From Gliomastix tumulicola (Eukaryota; Ascomycota; Sordariomycetes; Hypocreales; Bionectriaceae): a DNA stretch of 64,000 nucleotides. The notes under the pieces were generated by a model. That model saw nothing but the letters and a program-made list of their open reading frames with translations. It did not search any database and had not been told where the DNA came from. Positions 43,695 through 54,336 of the stretch are shown piece after piece. Location of the stretch: positions 4,278,001 to 4,342,000 of the forward strand of contig BCHX01000001.1 in assembly GCA_001599755.1 (NCBI GenBank), read 5' to 3'. The number at the start of each line of letters is the position of its first letter. The stretch's first letter is position 1. Made by a program: the position numbers and the translations under genes.

Positions 43695-46095
43695 GTTGAA
43701 GCTGGGGTTATAGAGCGCTATGCAAGAAGAGGTCGTGTTGTTGATGATGGTGTATATAGAAGCTGCGTCCACGTGTCAGCTCAAGCTCTGGGAAAGCTTT
43801 CTGAGAGCAATGCTGGGTTGTTGGAAGAGGAAGAACAGCCAGGCAAGAGCAGGAGAAAGAGGAGGGTGGCTGACCTGAGACAAGTCCCGAGTAACTCGCC
43901 GACTATCCAAGCCAAATGCGTGAATCAGGTCAGGTCAGACACCGCCGGAACTCAACAAACAGAGTTCGTTCCCTGATAACAAGGTAAGGTATTTTCCGCT
44001 GCAGAATTGGTTTCGAGTCAAGGTTTATGCGCCAGGCTTTAGCCGCCGGAACCGCTTGCAAAGGTTAAAGAGCCCGTGAGGGGAAGAAGTCAAAAAAAGC
44101 ACGGAGCACGCTGAGGTTGGTGGTGCATGCAAACTTCTTGATGCAAGAACTTCGAAAGGTGGGATTTATACAGGAAAGGAACAGGGTGCTAGGAGCCCAA
44201 ATATCCCTCGAAAGACGCAGTGGAGGCGGGGAAGGGTGGTAGCGAAGAGGAGCAAGAGAGGGTGTCGTGGTTTTTATGAGTCAGGTAATGTAACGGCATG
44301 GCGAGAGGAGAAAGAGGGAGGGAGGGTGGTGGTGATGGGATCAGCAGCTGGGAAGCCCGAAAATGTTGAAGGGACCAGGGGACCCAGACCAACAGATTCT
44401 CAGCACTAGAGCAACTAGAGCCCCTGCTCGTCGGGACCACCAAAGTCCAGATTACCCCGGCAGGCCAGCTTGGCCAGCAGGAAAAAAAGGTACAGCGATC
44501 ACATGCTCAGTCCTGCGATTGTCAAGCCACTGTCTAGTCCTTTCCGGAGTACGAAAAGAGCAGGGGTTGATTTGGCAGAAGTGGGGCATGGCGCGAGGAC
44601 ATGAGCAATAATGGGGGGCTGATTGGCTGTGCTGGGGGGATAGTGGAGATGTGTTTGTGGATCCGGATGCAGCAGAAGAGAAGCCCCGCAAGTTGCACCA
44701 GCGGCAACTGCAAAGCTGAGGAAAGAGCCACCTGAGTAAGAGCAGACAGAGCAGAACAGAATCGAACAGCACAGCATACCTTAGCACCGATGACAACATA
44801 CAACTGACAGAGGGACAGAAGGCAGCAAGAACAAGGTACTATAGCGATCTGGACATAAGGTAGATATGGACATCATCCCGGCATCACCATCCACGGACTC
44901 AGCGACGTCGCATTCATTGAATGAAACCATCGCCGCCGCCGTCAGTTTTTCCGGGCCTGCACCAGACCTGTCTACTTATGCATGCAATGCAACACGACCC
45001 TCCTCCCCCCTCCCCTCCCCTTGTTTGGAAGTCTTACGCCTTCCACCGAACTACCCAAATCATCCACCACAGCGCCGCCGCCCCTATGACGTCCGTCCCT
45101 CTCGGAAACCCAACGGGAAAAGTCCGAAGACCCCGACGGGATCGCATCGAACGCCCTGCATCGAAATCCCTGGGCACACCCGTTCAGCGTGTTTTTTTTT
45201 ACTCAGCAGATGAGGCAACACACAAAACGTGTCACCAGGACGAAGTTGGATCCAGAATTTGACTGTTCGTGCCATGCCGTCAGGGCCAAGTAATACAACC
45301 CAACCCAGCTGCTATGTTGAGCTAATACTGGCCGGCCCAGTTTAGCGCTGGTTTCGTTTCTCCTCAACGGGCTGAGGGCTTCCTCTCCAGTCACGTGGTG
45401 GAGAGAAAACATGAGACATCTGCCTCCCAAATTGTATGGTCGTGCGTCTCAAGAATTGTTTCCACCACGTGCCAGTCTAGATCGACATGGGCATTTCTTC
45501 AATTTCGCAGCTAGTGAGCGCCTGGGCAGTTTGAACCTCGTGATGCGCAGAGCACTACGACCCCTGTCCGTCGCAAAGTCTCCCCGCACTGATCAGAGAC
45601 GCCGAGTGCAAGAAAAGGCACGAGCCGCTTCCCGACCGAATAATGAACAAGGGGGGGGGGGGGGGGACAAAGAGGCCAGAACCGTGAGCTGACAATCAAT
45701 CGCTGATTTACATTCTCGCGTGATGTCTGCACGATAACCCTGGAGATGATGGGCGACAAAGGACCAAAATCAACGTCAGAATCAGATGAACCAGGGCTCC
45801 ATCGGTCGGACCCGGTCGGACGCTTCCCTTCTTGAAGGTGGTCTTTTTTCATCGCCAGATGGGCTGGTCAGGTGGAGGCACAGCGCTCCAGTCCCGTGAC
45901 TATTTGCCGGCGGCTGGTTATGACCTGCACAGCGCGCGTAGGGGTTCTCCAGCTGTGCCACTTGGACCCCAGTAACCTGATCAGTCAGCTGCTGCACAGC
46001 GTAGTAGTCTTGTGTCATTGTCCATTGTTTGTTTATTGTATTGTATTGGATCATTGTATGTAACAGAGTCTAGATGGCGGCCTGGAACAGTCGCG
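43695..46095. other. Gene-poor region between INSIG and MAK11
   Basis: 2.4 kb with INSIG's promoter at its left side and MAK11's 3' UTR at its right. Open frames are short and compositionally biased (Pro/Ser-rich on one strand). A G16 run lies at 45651-45666. No gene, tRNA or repeat family is supported. Confidence 0.5.
45651..45666. repeat. Poly-G tract (16 G)
   Basis: Uninterrupted G16 in non-coding sequence, a possible G-quadruplex former and a sequencing-difficult site. Confidence 0.9.
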
Positions 46096-47697
46096 CTATT
46101 CGCTGTCCTCATCGCTACCGTCTTCCTCCTCGTCCTCCTCATCGAGCTCGTCCTCGCTGTCCTCGACGTCCTCCCCGCGGGGAATCATTAGGTACGCCGC
46201 CAAGCAGGTGATGCGGTTCTGGGTCTCATACGTCCCCGCCAGCGTCCCAACCGCCCGGTCCGTGCCCCCCTTGCTCGCAACCCCCGCCGTCTTCTTGTTC
46301 TTCGCCGCCGCCGTCGCCTCCCCTTCCTTCTGCTTCCCCTTACTCCTCTCGGCAGACTGGTCGTCGATCGCCAGCAGCCTCGTCAGGTCCACCGTCCACA
46401 GCCTTACTTTGCCGTCGCTGCTGGCGCCGGTGACGTACGCCAGCTCGGGATCGATCTCGCTCCGGATCACGGCAAACTCCTTGATCCGGCCGTCGACGCC
46501 GTCGCCCTTGCCTCCGATCTGTCCTACCAGGCGTGCGGTGCTAAGCTTCGCATTGGCGTCGTCGGCAGGCTGTGTGACGTGCTCTTCCTGGGTTGAGAAG
46601 AAGATGATCCGGCCGTCTTCCGTCGACACGGTGAGCAGTGTGTTCTCGCCCTTGTCGTCCAACGACACGTACGCCGCCTGATGCACCTTTGTCCGTGTCT
46701 CGGTCATCAATCTGCACTTCGGCGTGCTGTCCATCCCAAACACCACGACATCCCTCTCAAACACGACCGCAAACTCGTCCGCCCCGTCCACGTTGCCCCA
46801 GATCACACGCCTCCCCTCCCCCGTAGAGTGCCGCCCGCCCTCGCCAATCTCCCCCAGCAGGGACCTCTCGAAGTTGAGCACGCCGGCCTTCTTCCCCGTC
46901 ATCAGGTTCCACAGCCTCATGCTCCTCTCCCCTTTGCTGACGCTGATCATGAGCTTCATGCTCGGGTGGATGGCGAAGTCGCTCACGCCCGACGGCGTTC
47001 CCCCGAGCGGCGCCGTGTCCCCGCTCGGCCGGCCCAGCGGCTGGGCCACGGGCGCCTTGATGGTGCTCAGCACCGACCAGTCCCGCGTGCGCGTCACCGC
47101 GATGGTCGAGTCGTCGCTCGACGACAGCAGCTTCGACCGGGAAGGGAAACGAAGCGCCGTCACGCTCGAGCCGTGGTGCAGCAGCGTGCCCAGCTCTTTG
47201 TTCTTGCGGTTCTCGAGCACGGGCCGCGGGGTCACGGCCGAGAGCGCATCCTGCTCCTGTCTCCGCGGCGGGTGCGCCGACAGCTCGTAGAGGTTGATCC
47301 GGTCGTCCGTGGCGCCCGACGCGAGGAAGACCTTTTGCGTCGTCTGGCCCGGTGCGGGCGCCGAGGCGGGCGACACGGCGACGCAGCGGAGCGCCGACGC
47401 GTGCGCGATGAAGAGGAAGGTGTCGGCAAAGGCGACGTCGACCTTGGGCTTCTTCCCCTTCTTGACCTTGACCGTGGCCGTGAGGCCGTGTAGCACTCGA
47501 TCGTAGGACCCCGCCACTACCTGGATCGTCTCTTCGTACTCGGAGGGCGTGGGTGTCGTAGGTTTCGTAGGTGATGTGGTGGACGACTCGACGACTTTCT
47601 CTTCGGCTGACTCCGGTTTCGCTTTCGGCTTCTTGTTTGAAACGGGTTCCGCGACCACCTCGCCATTGGAGGCGGCGTTCCTCTTCCGCTTGCCCAT
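46096..47697 (-). CDS. MAK11: Mak11/PAK1IP1-type WD40 ribosome biogenesis factor
   Basis: A 533-aa single-exon WD40 protein. The N-terminus MGKRKRNAASNG with further KKPKAK clusters is a nucleolar/nuclear localisation type. The beta-propeller starts at IQVVAGSYDRVLHGL and includes FLASGATDDRINLYEL, HHGSSVTALRF followed by LLSSSDDSTIAV, and GVSDFAIHPSMKLMISVSKGERSMRLWNLMTGKKAG. That last block is the hallmark of Mak11. A Lys/Glu-rich loop lies near residue 450, and the C-terminus is a strongly acidic tail (SEDELDEEDEEEDGS). Yeast Mak11 acts in 60S subunit assembly with Rlp24. The ATG is the first in frame with a good context. Confidence 0.92.
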   Translation of the reverse strand: MGKRKRNAASNGEVVAEPVSNKKPKAKPESAEEKVVESSTTSPTKPTTPTPSEYEETIQVVAGSYDRVLHGLTATVKVKKGKKPKVDVAFADTFLFIAHASALRCVAVSPASAPAPGQTTQKVFLASGATDDRINLYELSAHPPRRQEQDALSAVTPRPVLENRKNKELGTLLHHGSSVTALRFPSRSKLLSSSDDSTIAVTRTRDWSVLSTIKAPVAQPLGRPSGDTAPLGGTPSGVSDFAIHPSMKLMISVSKGERSMRLWNLMTGKKAGVLNFERSLLGEIGEGGRHSTGEGRRVIWGNVDGADEFAVVFERDVVVFGMDSTPKCRLMTETRTKVHQAAYVSLDDKGENTLLTVSTEDGRIIFFSTQEEHVTQPADDANAKLSTARLVGQIGGKGDGVDGRIKEFAVIRSEIDPELAYVTGASSDGKVRLWTVDLTRLLAIDDQSAERSKGKQKEGEATAAAKNKKTAGVASKGGTDRAVGTLAGTYETQNRITCLAAYLMIPRGEDVEDSEDELDEEDEEEDGSDEDSE

Positions 47698-48070
47698 GGC
47701 GAATGAATTGGGGTATCTGCTGAGAAAAATTGAATTGGGTGAGGATTGAATGGGCAGACCACATCCCGGCGAAAAAGTGAGAAGCAAAAAATATTATGGA
47801 CACCTGGATCGGCGATAAGATAAGACCTGTTTTGCGCATACGCCCGTTTCATGCATAAAATGTCCCACTGACCAGACCAATAATATTATGGTCCAGGCTG
47901 CACGAAGAAGCGAGATATACGACCTTGTGTTCCAAAGTTCATATAAGTGTGAGATTTATATATTGACGAAATTGGTAGATTTCGATCTATAGGTTTCCAA
48001 AGAATATCGCTTTCCCCGCCTTGTCTATCTAGAATATGAGGAGGCATCACCTGGCAAGCAAGCCACGACC
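47698..48070. other. Short intergenic region between MAK11 and the NAK kinase
   Basis: 370 bp holding the MAK11 promoter and the kinase 3' UTR (both minus strand). A TATAAA-like stretch is not evident. No ORF supported. Confidence 0.5.
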
Positions 48071-51000
48071 TCACCTCGAGGCCCCTCCCTCCATTGCGCT
48101 CAAGCTAGGAAACCGCTGTGAGAAGTCCTGAATATAGTTGTCCTTATCGGCAGAACTCATGTCCAGAGTCGGCTGACCGGGGAGATCCACGGCAATGAGC
48201 TGCTCCTTTGGCTTCTTCGCCGGCGACGGGGGACGCTGCTCCGCCGGAATACTATTGAGGCGGGCCGGCTTCTTGGGAGCGGGAGGTTTCCCGCCAGCAG
48301 GTCTGGGAGGCAGGGACGGCGACGGGACAGAGACATCGCTCCTCGCACCGCTCGGAGACGGCGTGACCCTGGCCTGCGTGTTCTGGACGGACATGGACTT
48401 CCGCGGAACCTCGGGCAGCGGCTTGTCCGTCTTGCTCGCGACGGCGGCCGCGTCCGAGTACTTCCCGTATCCCTGCGCTGTCTTGGGCACGTTGGAGGAC
48501 CGCTGCTCCTCGTTCAGCAGGCTCTGGACCCGGTTCTGGATGCTGAGAGCCCGGGGCACGCCGCCGATGCTTCGCGGCAGGGGCGTGGGATCCGACGCCG
48601 TGCTTCCGTCCGCCACGCGTCGCCGGTGCTCGGCCTGGGCAGCCTCAACCCTTCGTTCCTCTTCATCCAGCCTGCGGCGCTCGAGTGACCGTCTCTTTTC
48701 GGGGCTCATGTAGTCACTCTCGTCGTTGAAATGCCCGTCATCGCTCCGGCCATCGGTAGCCTCCGATCCAGCAATTGGCGTCAACCCCTGGCGATGGCTC
48801 TGCTCGAAGGGCAACGGGCTTTGCGGCGCCGGGCCGTGTTGTCCTCCAGAGTGGTGATGCGGTAGGACATGGCCTTCGAACTTCTTAAAGGCGTCCCCGA
48901 ACTTGGAAGCGATAATGTTCTTAGAGCCGGACAGAGATGTCAGGCTTGAGCGCTTATGGGGCTTTCCGTCCAAACCTCCTCCCTCCATATCTTTGAGGAA
49001 GTCGAGGCTCCGTCCCTCGGTACGTAGATCGTCATCCACAGGAATGAGGTTTGGTGATGGGTTCTTCGGTGTGAGCCGTGGCGATGGCTGCTGCAGACGG
49101 CTCTGCGGTCTCGAGACGTTGAACCCTTCGCGTTCCCGGAGAAACTCCATTGTCGTCGATGCTTCAAAGTTAGTACTTGAAGGTCGGGAGCGGTTGACGG
49201 ACAGTCCAGTCCGAGGAACCACGTCAATCACGTCGAGAGAAGGACGGCTGACGTCTAAAGACTGTCGAGCGGATGTGGAAGGCTGTCGCACATGGGTGGG
49301 CTGGGGCTGGTAGGAAGATATCCTCGCCTGCACGTTTGTCCGCCCCTCGCCCAGCTGAACCGGTTCTCCAGTGCGGTCCGGCTGCCTCGTGAGGCTCGTG
49401 GAGCGGGGCGACCCAGGGATCACAGGGCTAATCCTCTGCGTATTCCTCACAGGCAGTTCAAACCCATCCAAGTCAGACGTCGAGGTCCCGGTCGACACAT
49501 ACTTGGCCGTGTTCTGCGAGGAGATGGCCTGCAACTCGGGATCGCTGCTGATAATGGTCTGGGCCCGGCTCATGTCCTGCTTGGGCGGGTCGGATGGCTT
49601 CCTAGATTGCGAAGGCTCACGGGAGACTCTTTGGGAGCCTGCCTGAACAGGAGGAGGCTTGGAAGAGGAGGGGCGCGTAGGAGGGACAGAGTGCACTCGC
49701 GGTACCGTTTCGACCGCTGGTGGGCTGAAGCTCGCCGCGAAGGCCTCGTCTGCTAGCCTGCGCGCAACGATGTCATCTCCGCCCTGTGTAGTAGTCGCCT
49801 GAGTTGGTGATGCCGCCGAGGCAAAGTCGAACTTGGTTCCCGAGTCGTGTAGTAATGAGAATTGATCGAGTGAGGGAAATCGGGCCGAGAATTCATCCGT
49901 CGGGGACGTCTTCGAGTCCAGAGCGGCAAACGGGTCGCCAGAGGTGCCGCGGCTAGACGAGGGAGCTGCCTGTTGAGGATTTGCCTGAGCTGCCGCCGGA
50001 AGCCGCCCTCGCCTCATCGGCACTACGTCTGGGATCTTTGGCTTCTCCTCTGTCGGAGGTGACCACACAGCGCCGACTGCCTTGGGCTTCTCGCTGGATC
50101 CCGTCTTATCCTGAGTGGGAGTGCCTGTGTGCGCGCTCCCGGAGTATATCTACATCCAACTTGTCAGAAACCAAAGACTCTTCTAGCTCTCGATGCTGTA
50201 CTGTACTTACATCATGTATTGGGACTTCCCGGCCTTGCATCGCGCAGGCCTCTTTCAAGACCTGGTAGATGTTTGGCCGCGCTTGCATGCTTTCCCTAAG
50301 CATGGAGGCTAGACGAAGGCTACGCGTCAGCAAAATGGAGATTCGAGCAAGCCCATCGTGGCCAGATACCCACCTATAAGCCTCTTCAGTCTGTCCGAAA
50401 AGGGCGGCGAAGAGGGGAATCTGTAGCTCGCGTTGAGGATAGCCAGCTGGCCCTGGTCCTCAAACGGCGTAGTATAATAGCAGAGCTTGTATAGAAAGAC
50501 GCCGAGCGCCCAAATATCCGACTTCTCGTCCAGCGGCTGTTTCCTATAGACGTCCACCATCTCGGGGCTGCGGTACTGCAGCGTCGTGTGTTTCTGCACG
50601 TCCTCCTCCATCAGCCGGCACTCGACGACCGAGGTCGGGGCGGCCCTGGGCGGCGCCGAGGACCCGAAATCGCACAGCTTGAACCGCTTGGCGGACCCCT
50701 TGCCCGTGATGAGCACGTTCTCGATCTTGAGGTCCCTGTGCAGCAGCGCCGGCTTCAGGTAGTGCATGCACGCGACGCCCTCGGCGATGTCGGCGAAGAT
50801 GTTGACGATCTCGGGCTCGGTCAGGCGGTGCTGCAGCCGCGTGTTCATGAAGTCGATGAGCCCGCCGCCGCTGCAGTACTCCATGAGCAGGAAGACCTCG
50901 TAGCCGCCGCCCTTGAGCTCCGAGGCGTGCGAGTCGATGTACGTGACGATCGGCCGGTGGCCCTTGAGGCGCTTCATGGTCTCGACCTCGGTGCGCATGC

Positions 51001-51277
51001 CGCGCAGGGCGTCCTTGTCCGGGACGGCCACGCGCTTGAGGACCGCCTGGTCGGTGCCGTCGATGGGCTTCGGGAGCTTGACGAGGTAGACGTGGGCGAA
51101 GCCGCCCTCGGAGAGGTACTTCTGCACGACGACCCTGTGGCCGCCGACCTGGATCTTGGTGCCCGAGGGGAAGGTGCCCGCGGGCGCCCCCGAGGCCACG
51201 GTCATCTGAGGCGGGTAGCCGCCATGAGGGTGGTGGCCCTGGTGGTGAGATCGAGGCTGGTGTCCGTGCGAAGCCAT
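48071..51277 (-). CDS. Ark1/Prk1/Akl1 (NAK) family actin-patch Ser/Thr protein kinase
   Basis: A 1026-aa kinase from three exons: 51277-50374, 50308-50211 and 50149-48071 (introns 65 and 61 bp, GT..AG, frame exact). The kinase domain, residues about 45-330, is complete: glycine loop SEGGFAHVYLV, LKRV lysine, catalytic HRDLKIENVL, DFGSS and the SPEMVD motif. The order and LLRESMQARPNIYQVLKEAC end are typical of NAK kinases. The tail of about 690 residues is disordered, Pro/Ser-rich, with SH3-type PxxP stretches (LPPRPAGGKPPAPKKP). An FSxRFPSL motif occurs twice, at about 421-428 and 1010-1017. Yeast relatives phosphorylate Pan1 and other endocytic adaptors and turn over actin patches. Domain content makes the family certain; which yeast paralogue it matches is not decided. 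The terminal TGA overlaps a GTGAGG donor-like site. Confidence 0.92.
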
Positions 51278-52336
51278 TGTCGTTCTCGTCCGAAATCTAG
51301 AATCTCCTGCTTCCGCTTGTATATTCCCCCCAAGTCGTGACACGAATCTGGTATGCGAACGCTCGGCAGTCGAGAAAGGGAAATCAAACGCTCGATCTTC
51401 CTCGGAACAAAGATGCAAAGGAAAAAAACGCCGTCTCGGTCGGGGGAGTTCGAGGTTGACGTAGACAGTCGGGCTGCCAAGAGGGGGGCTCTGTTTCCGC
51501 TATCTGGAGAAGAGCGACAGGGGCGGCTCGCGCGAGTCGTGGACGGAGGGGGATCGTGTCCCGTCAGGGCATCGAGGTGGTCGGTCGGTTCACAGTCGTG
51601 GCATGTGCTTGGACGCCGAAAAGAGAGACGAGGATCAGGCGCTGAAGGGGGGAGGGGGACGCATCGTGGTTGGAGAGTCAAGTCAGGGACTGCACATGTC
51701 GCTGGCACTTGATCAAACAGGCAATGGTGGTTGGACAGCCCAAAACAGGGATCCTGGAGCCGGTCTAAGGATCTCTAGGAGGTTAAGGCCCCAGTGTGGT
51801 GCCTGGAGTGTCGGTGGGGAGACCGAATAACGGCTTCTCATTGGCGGGGAGCTCGGTTTAGAGGGTCTGTTTCAGTGGCAATGCCCTGAGTCTGGGGCTT
51901 CAGTGGTTCAATCGACGACTCAAGTGGCTCCAGCGCGCCGGACAGGTACCCGGCCCGATAGTCGAGTCCTGTGCCAACAGATGTATCTGCCAGCTCGGAG
52001 GCAGCCATCGCTGTCGCCTTGCAGGAGGTGCCAGCTGTTCATGATACGTGGAGGAGAATATGCGGCTGCCTTGGGTGTTCAGTCTGACAGCCGAGAACTG
52101 GTCTTATCGTGCCTAAGGTCCTTCTGCCGATGTCCATGGGACAACTTGCGTCTGCTGAAACACACCACATCCCACGTTGCAACGAACGCACCAAGCAACA
52201 TTTGCCGTACTAACCCTACTCTTCCCGACGGGCATGAAACAAGCTGGAGAATAAAGTTACCAGAAGGCATGTGGAACCAACCGCGGAATTTATCCTAAAA
52301 CGCCAGCCCTACGATAGCGATCTGACGCAGGCCTAG
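51278..52336. other. Intergenic region upstream of the NAK kinase
   Basis: 1.1 kb with the kinase promoter and, at the right, the 3' UTR of the HeLo gene. The longest plus-strand frame (51903-52298) has no domain signal. Nothing else supported. Confidence 0.5.
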
Positions 52337-54336
52337 CTAGACCCTGATTTCTGACAGCTTCTTCACCACACCCTCGTAAAAGCTGGTCTGTAGCCGCTGA
52401 GCCTCTAGGTGGTCGGCTGCTTTCTCAAGGTCGTCTGATAGCCCGAGTTCGCCCTCGCCAGCCAGACACTTCCTTGTCGCCTCCTCGAACCTCTCGCCCA
52501 TATTTGCGCCGAGCTCAGACAGCCTTTCCGGATCAAGCAGCCTCCCTCTCACTTGCCTCGCCTTTTCGGTATTGATTGAGCGTTTCTTGAGGTCAATGTC
52601 GAGAATGCCATCGATCGTCCTCCAATGGGCCAGCTCGACGAGTACAACCCCCAGGCTATAAATGTCAAAGCTCTTATTAGATCGCTCCCGCATCCCGGAG
52701 CTGCTCTGCTGCGTGAGCGGATGCCTATACAGGTCTTGCTCGACGTCTTCAGCCGACGGGATCTCCGTCATCTCATCCGAGCCACTTGGCCGGGCGAAAT
52801 CGAACCCGGACAGCACCGGCCGAGCATAGTCTACCTCGCCACTTTTAGCGAAGCGCCAGAATAGGATATTATGGCTCCTGATCCCCTTGTGCAGCCAGTT
52901 GACTGCATGGAGGTACAGTAGACAGTTGCTCAAGGCATGAGCTACCTTGACGCGTTCTGTTACGCGGGGTCTTTTGATGCTATTATTCCGCAAAAGTTCG
53001 CGGAGAGAGACAGGTGGCAGCTCAGGATCCAGTGCTGCATCATTGGGCCTTTCAAAAACAAGCCCTAGCCTCTGCATGTTCCATGCCTCGCTTTCCTGGC
53101 TGTTGGACTCGGCCCTGTCGAAGAATCCGAGACAGTGCGGGGTGCAGAAAGACTCAGGCTTGGGACTGTGGTTTAGCAATGCAGCCAGCTTGTGTACCCT
53201 ACTCACCACCTCGGCCTTGGACAGCGAACCTGGCAGGGGCAAGAAGTCGTTGTACTCTTTCCACTCGATCCACACTTGCTTCTTCCCCTGGGCTGTCTCG
53301 AGATAGGCCATGCATCTACTCTCCTCTCCTTCAGATGTAATTCTCTGTCTCGGTAGCCGCAAATCTGGCTCCTCCTGGGCCTGAGACAGGTGTATAAGAC
53401 TGGCTGCCGTTTCGTCTATGAAGCGAAGGCCCTTGGTGCCCACATCAACGTTCTCGTTGAAGGCCTTGAATTGAGCCAGTTGCGAGAATTGCTTCAAAGA
53501 TTCAGCGGCAGCCTTTCTGTTCAATCTTGTGGTCTCCAACGATTGTATCTTGAGCTCAGACCTAAGTGCCATAACCAGGTGGCCGATGTCGGCAACCTTT
53601 TCATGGAGCAGGAGCACCCCTCTGTTTGTGTCACTAACAGTATGCCGAATCTCCAGCTGGAGTGAGCGGTCCAGCATGCCCATCATGTTGTCGTTCAGGA
53701 CCGAGAACTTGGACAGCAGGAGCTCAAAGGCTTTCTTGTCAAAAGATACCCATTTGAGTCTAATCAGTACTTTGGTCGATAGGTTACCCGTGTTGGACAC
53801 GAGGTCGGTCATGACCTTCTTGATCACATCTCGTTTCCGTTGCGTCATAGGGAAGTTGGCCTGCTTGGCATCTTTCTCGGGGGTGACCACCACGGACTCC
53901 GGGTCGGATACCGTGGTCAGGTTCTTGTGATCTTTCTGCAGGGCGATGAACTCGTCAAAGAGACACTTCGTCTGGACTAGGAGATCCAACACGACCTGCC
54001 TATGCATGTTGAAGATGTTGGACTCCAGGATCTTCTCCCGATCCTTCGTATCCGCGTCCAGGAGGCCAGAGGCCTCACTCCAGGCGTAGAGACGCTGCTG
54101 CTCCATGCGGAGGCGCAGGTTGAGGTACTTGCAGTCATCCTCGTATCCCTGGGCGGTGATGAGAAGTTGGACCCCTGCGAGGGCCTTTCGTCAGAGTGAC
54201 ATCAAGGCGAGGACGGGCTCTCGGCTGGTTGGCAGCGCAGCCTCGGGATTGTCGTACCTTGGAGACAGCCCGTGTAGACCTGGAAGCCAATAGAGGCGAC
54301 GCCGATGGCCAACCCAGCCAGGGAGACGGGATCCAT
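52337..54336 (-). CDS. HeLo domain plus kinase-like (pseudokinase) protein, cell-death effector candidate
   Basis: A 638-aa protein from two exons, 54336-54258 and 54174-52337 (83-bp intron, GT..AG, frame exact). The first exon gives MDPVSLAGLAIGVASIGFQV, the classic glycine/alanine-rich hydrophobic start of fungal HeLo (HET-S/LopB, prion-inhibition) domains. The helical HeLo region continues to about residue 230 and includes KYLNLRLRMEQQRLYAW. From about residue 300 to the end lies a kinase-like fold: VWIEWKEY where the beta-3 lysine strand is expected (about 327-334), LHKGIRSHNILFW replacing the HRD catalytic loop (about 454-466), GFDFARP replacing DFG (about 483-489), and FDIYSLGVVLVELAHW matching the DxxSLGVVL helix. 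The catalytic Asp of HRD and the DFG pattern are lost, so catalysis is unlikely. HeLo domains execute membrane-targeting cell death in fungal incompatibility. No amyloid motif is visible at the C-terminus. Confidence 0.85.

Noticed and set aside
46681..47493. 270-codon plus-strand frame, Arg-rich
   Set aside because: Antisense shadow of MAK11 in GC-rich sequence.
50588..51340. 250-codon plus-strand frame, Asp/Val/Leu-rich
   Set aside because: Antisense of the NAK kinase domain; composition is the complement of kinase codons.
51903..52298. 131-codon plus-strand frame
   Set aside because: Cys/Ser/Arg-rich random-looking translation between two minus-strand genes.
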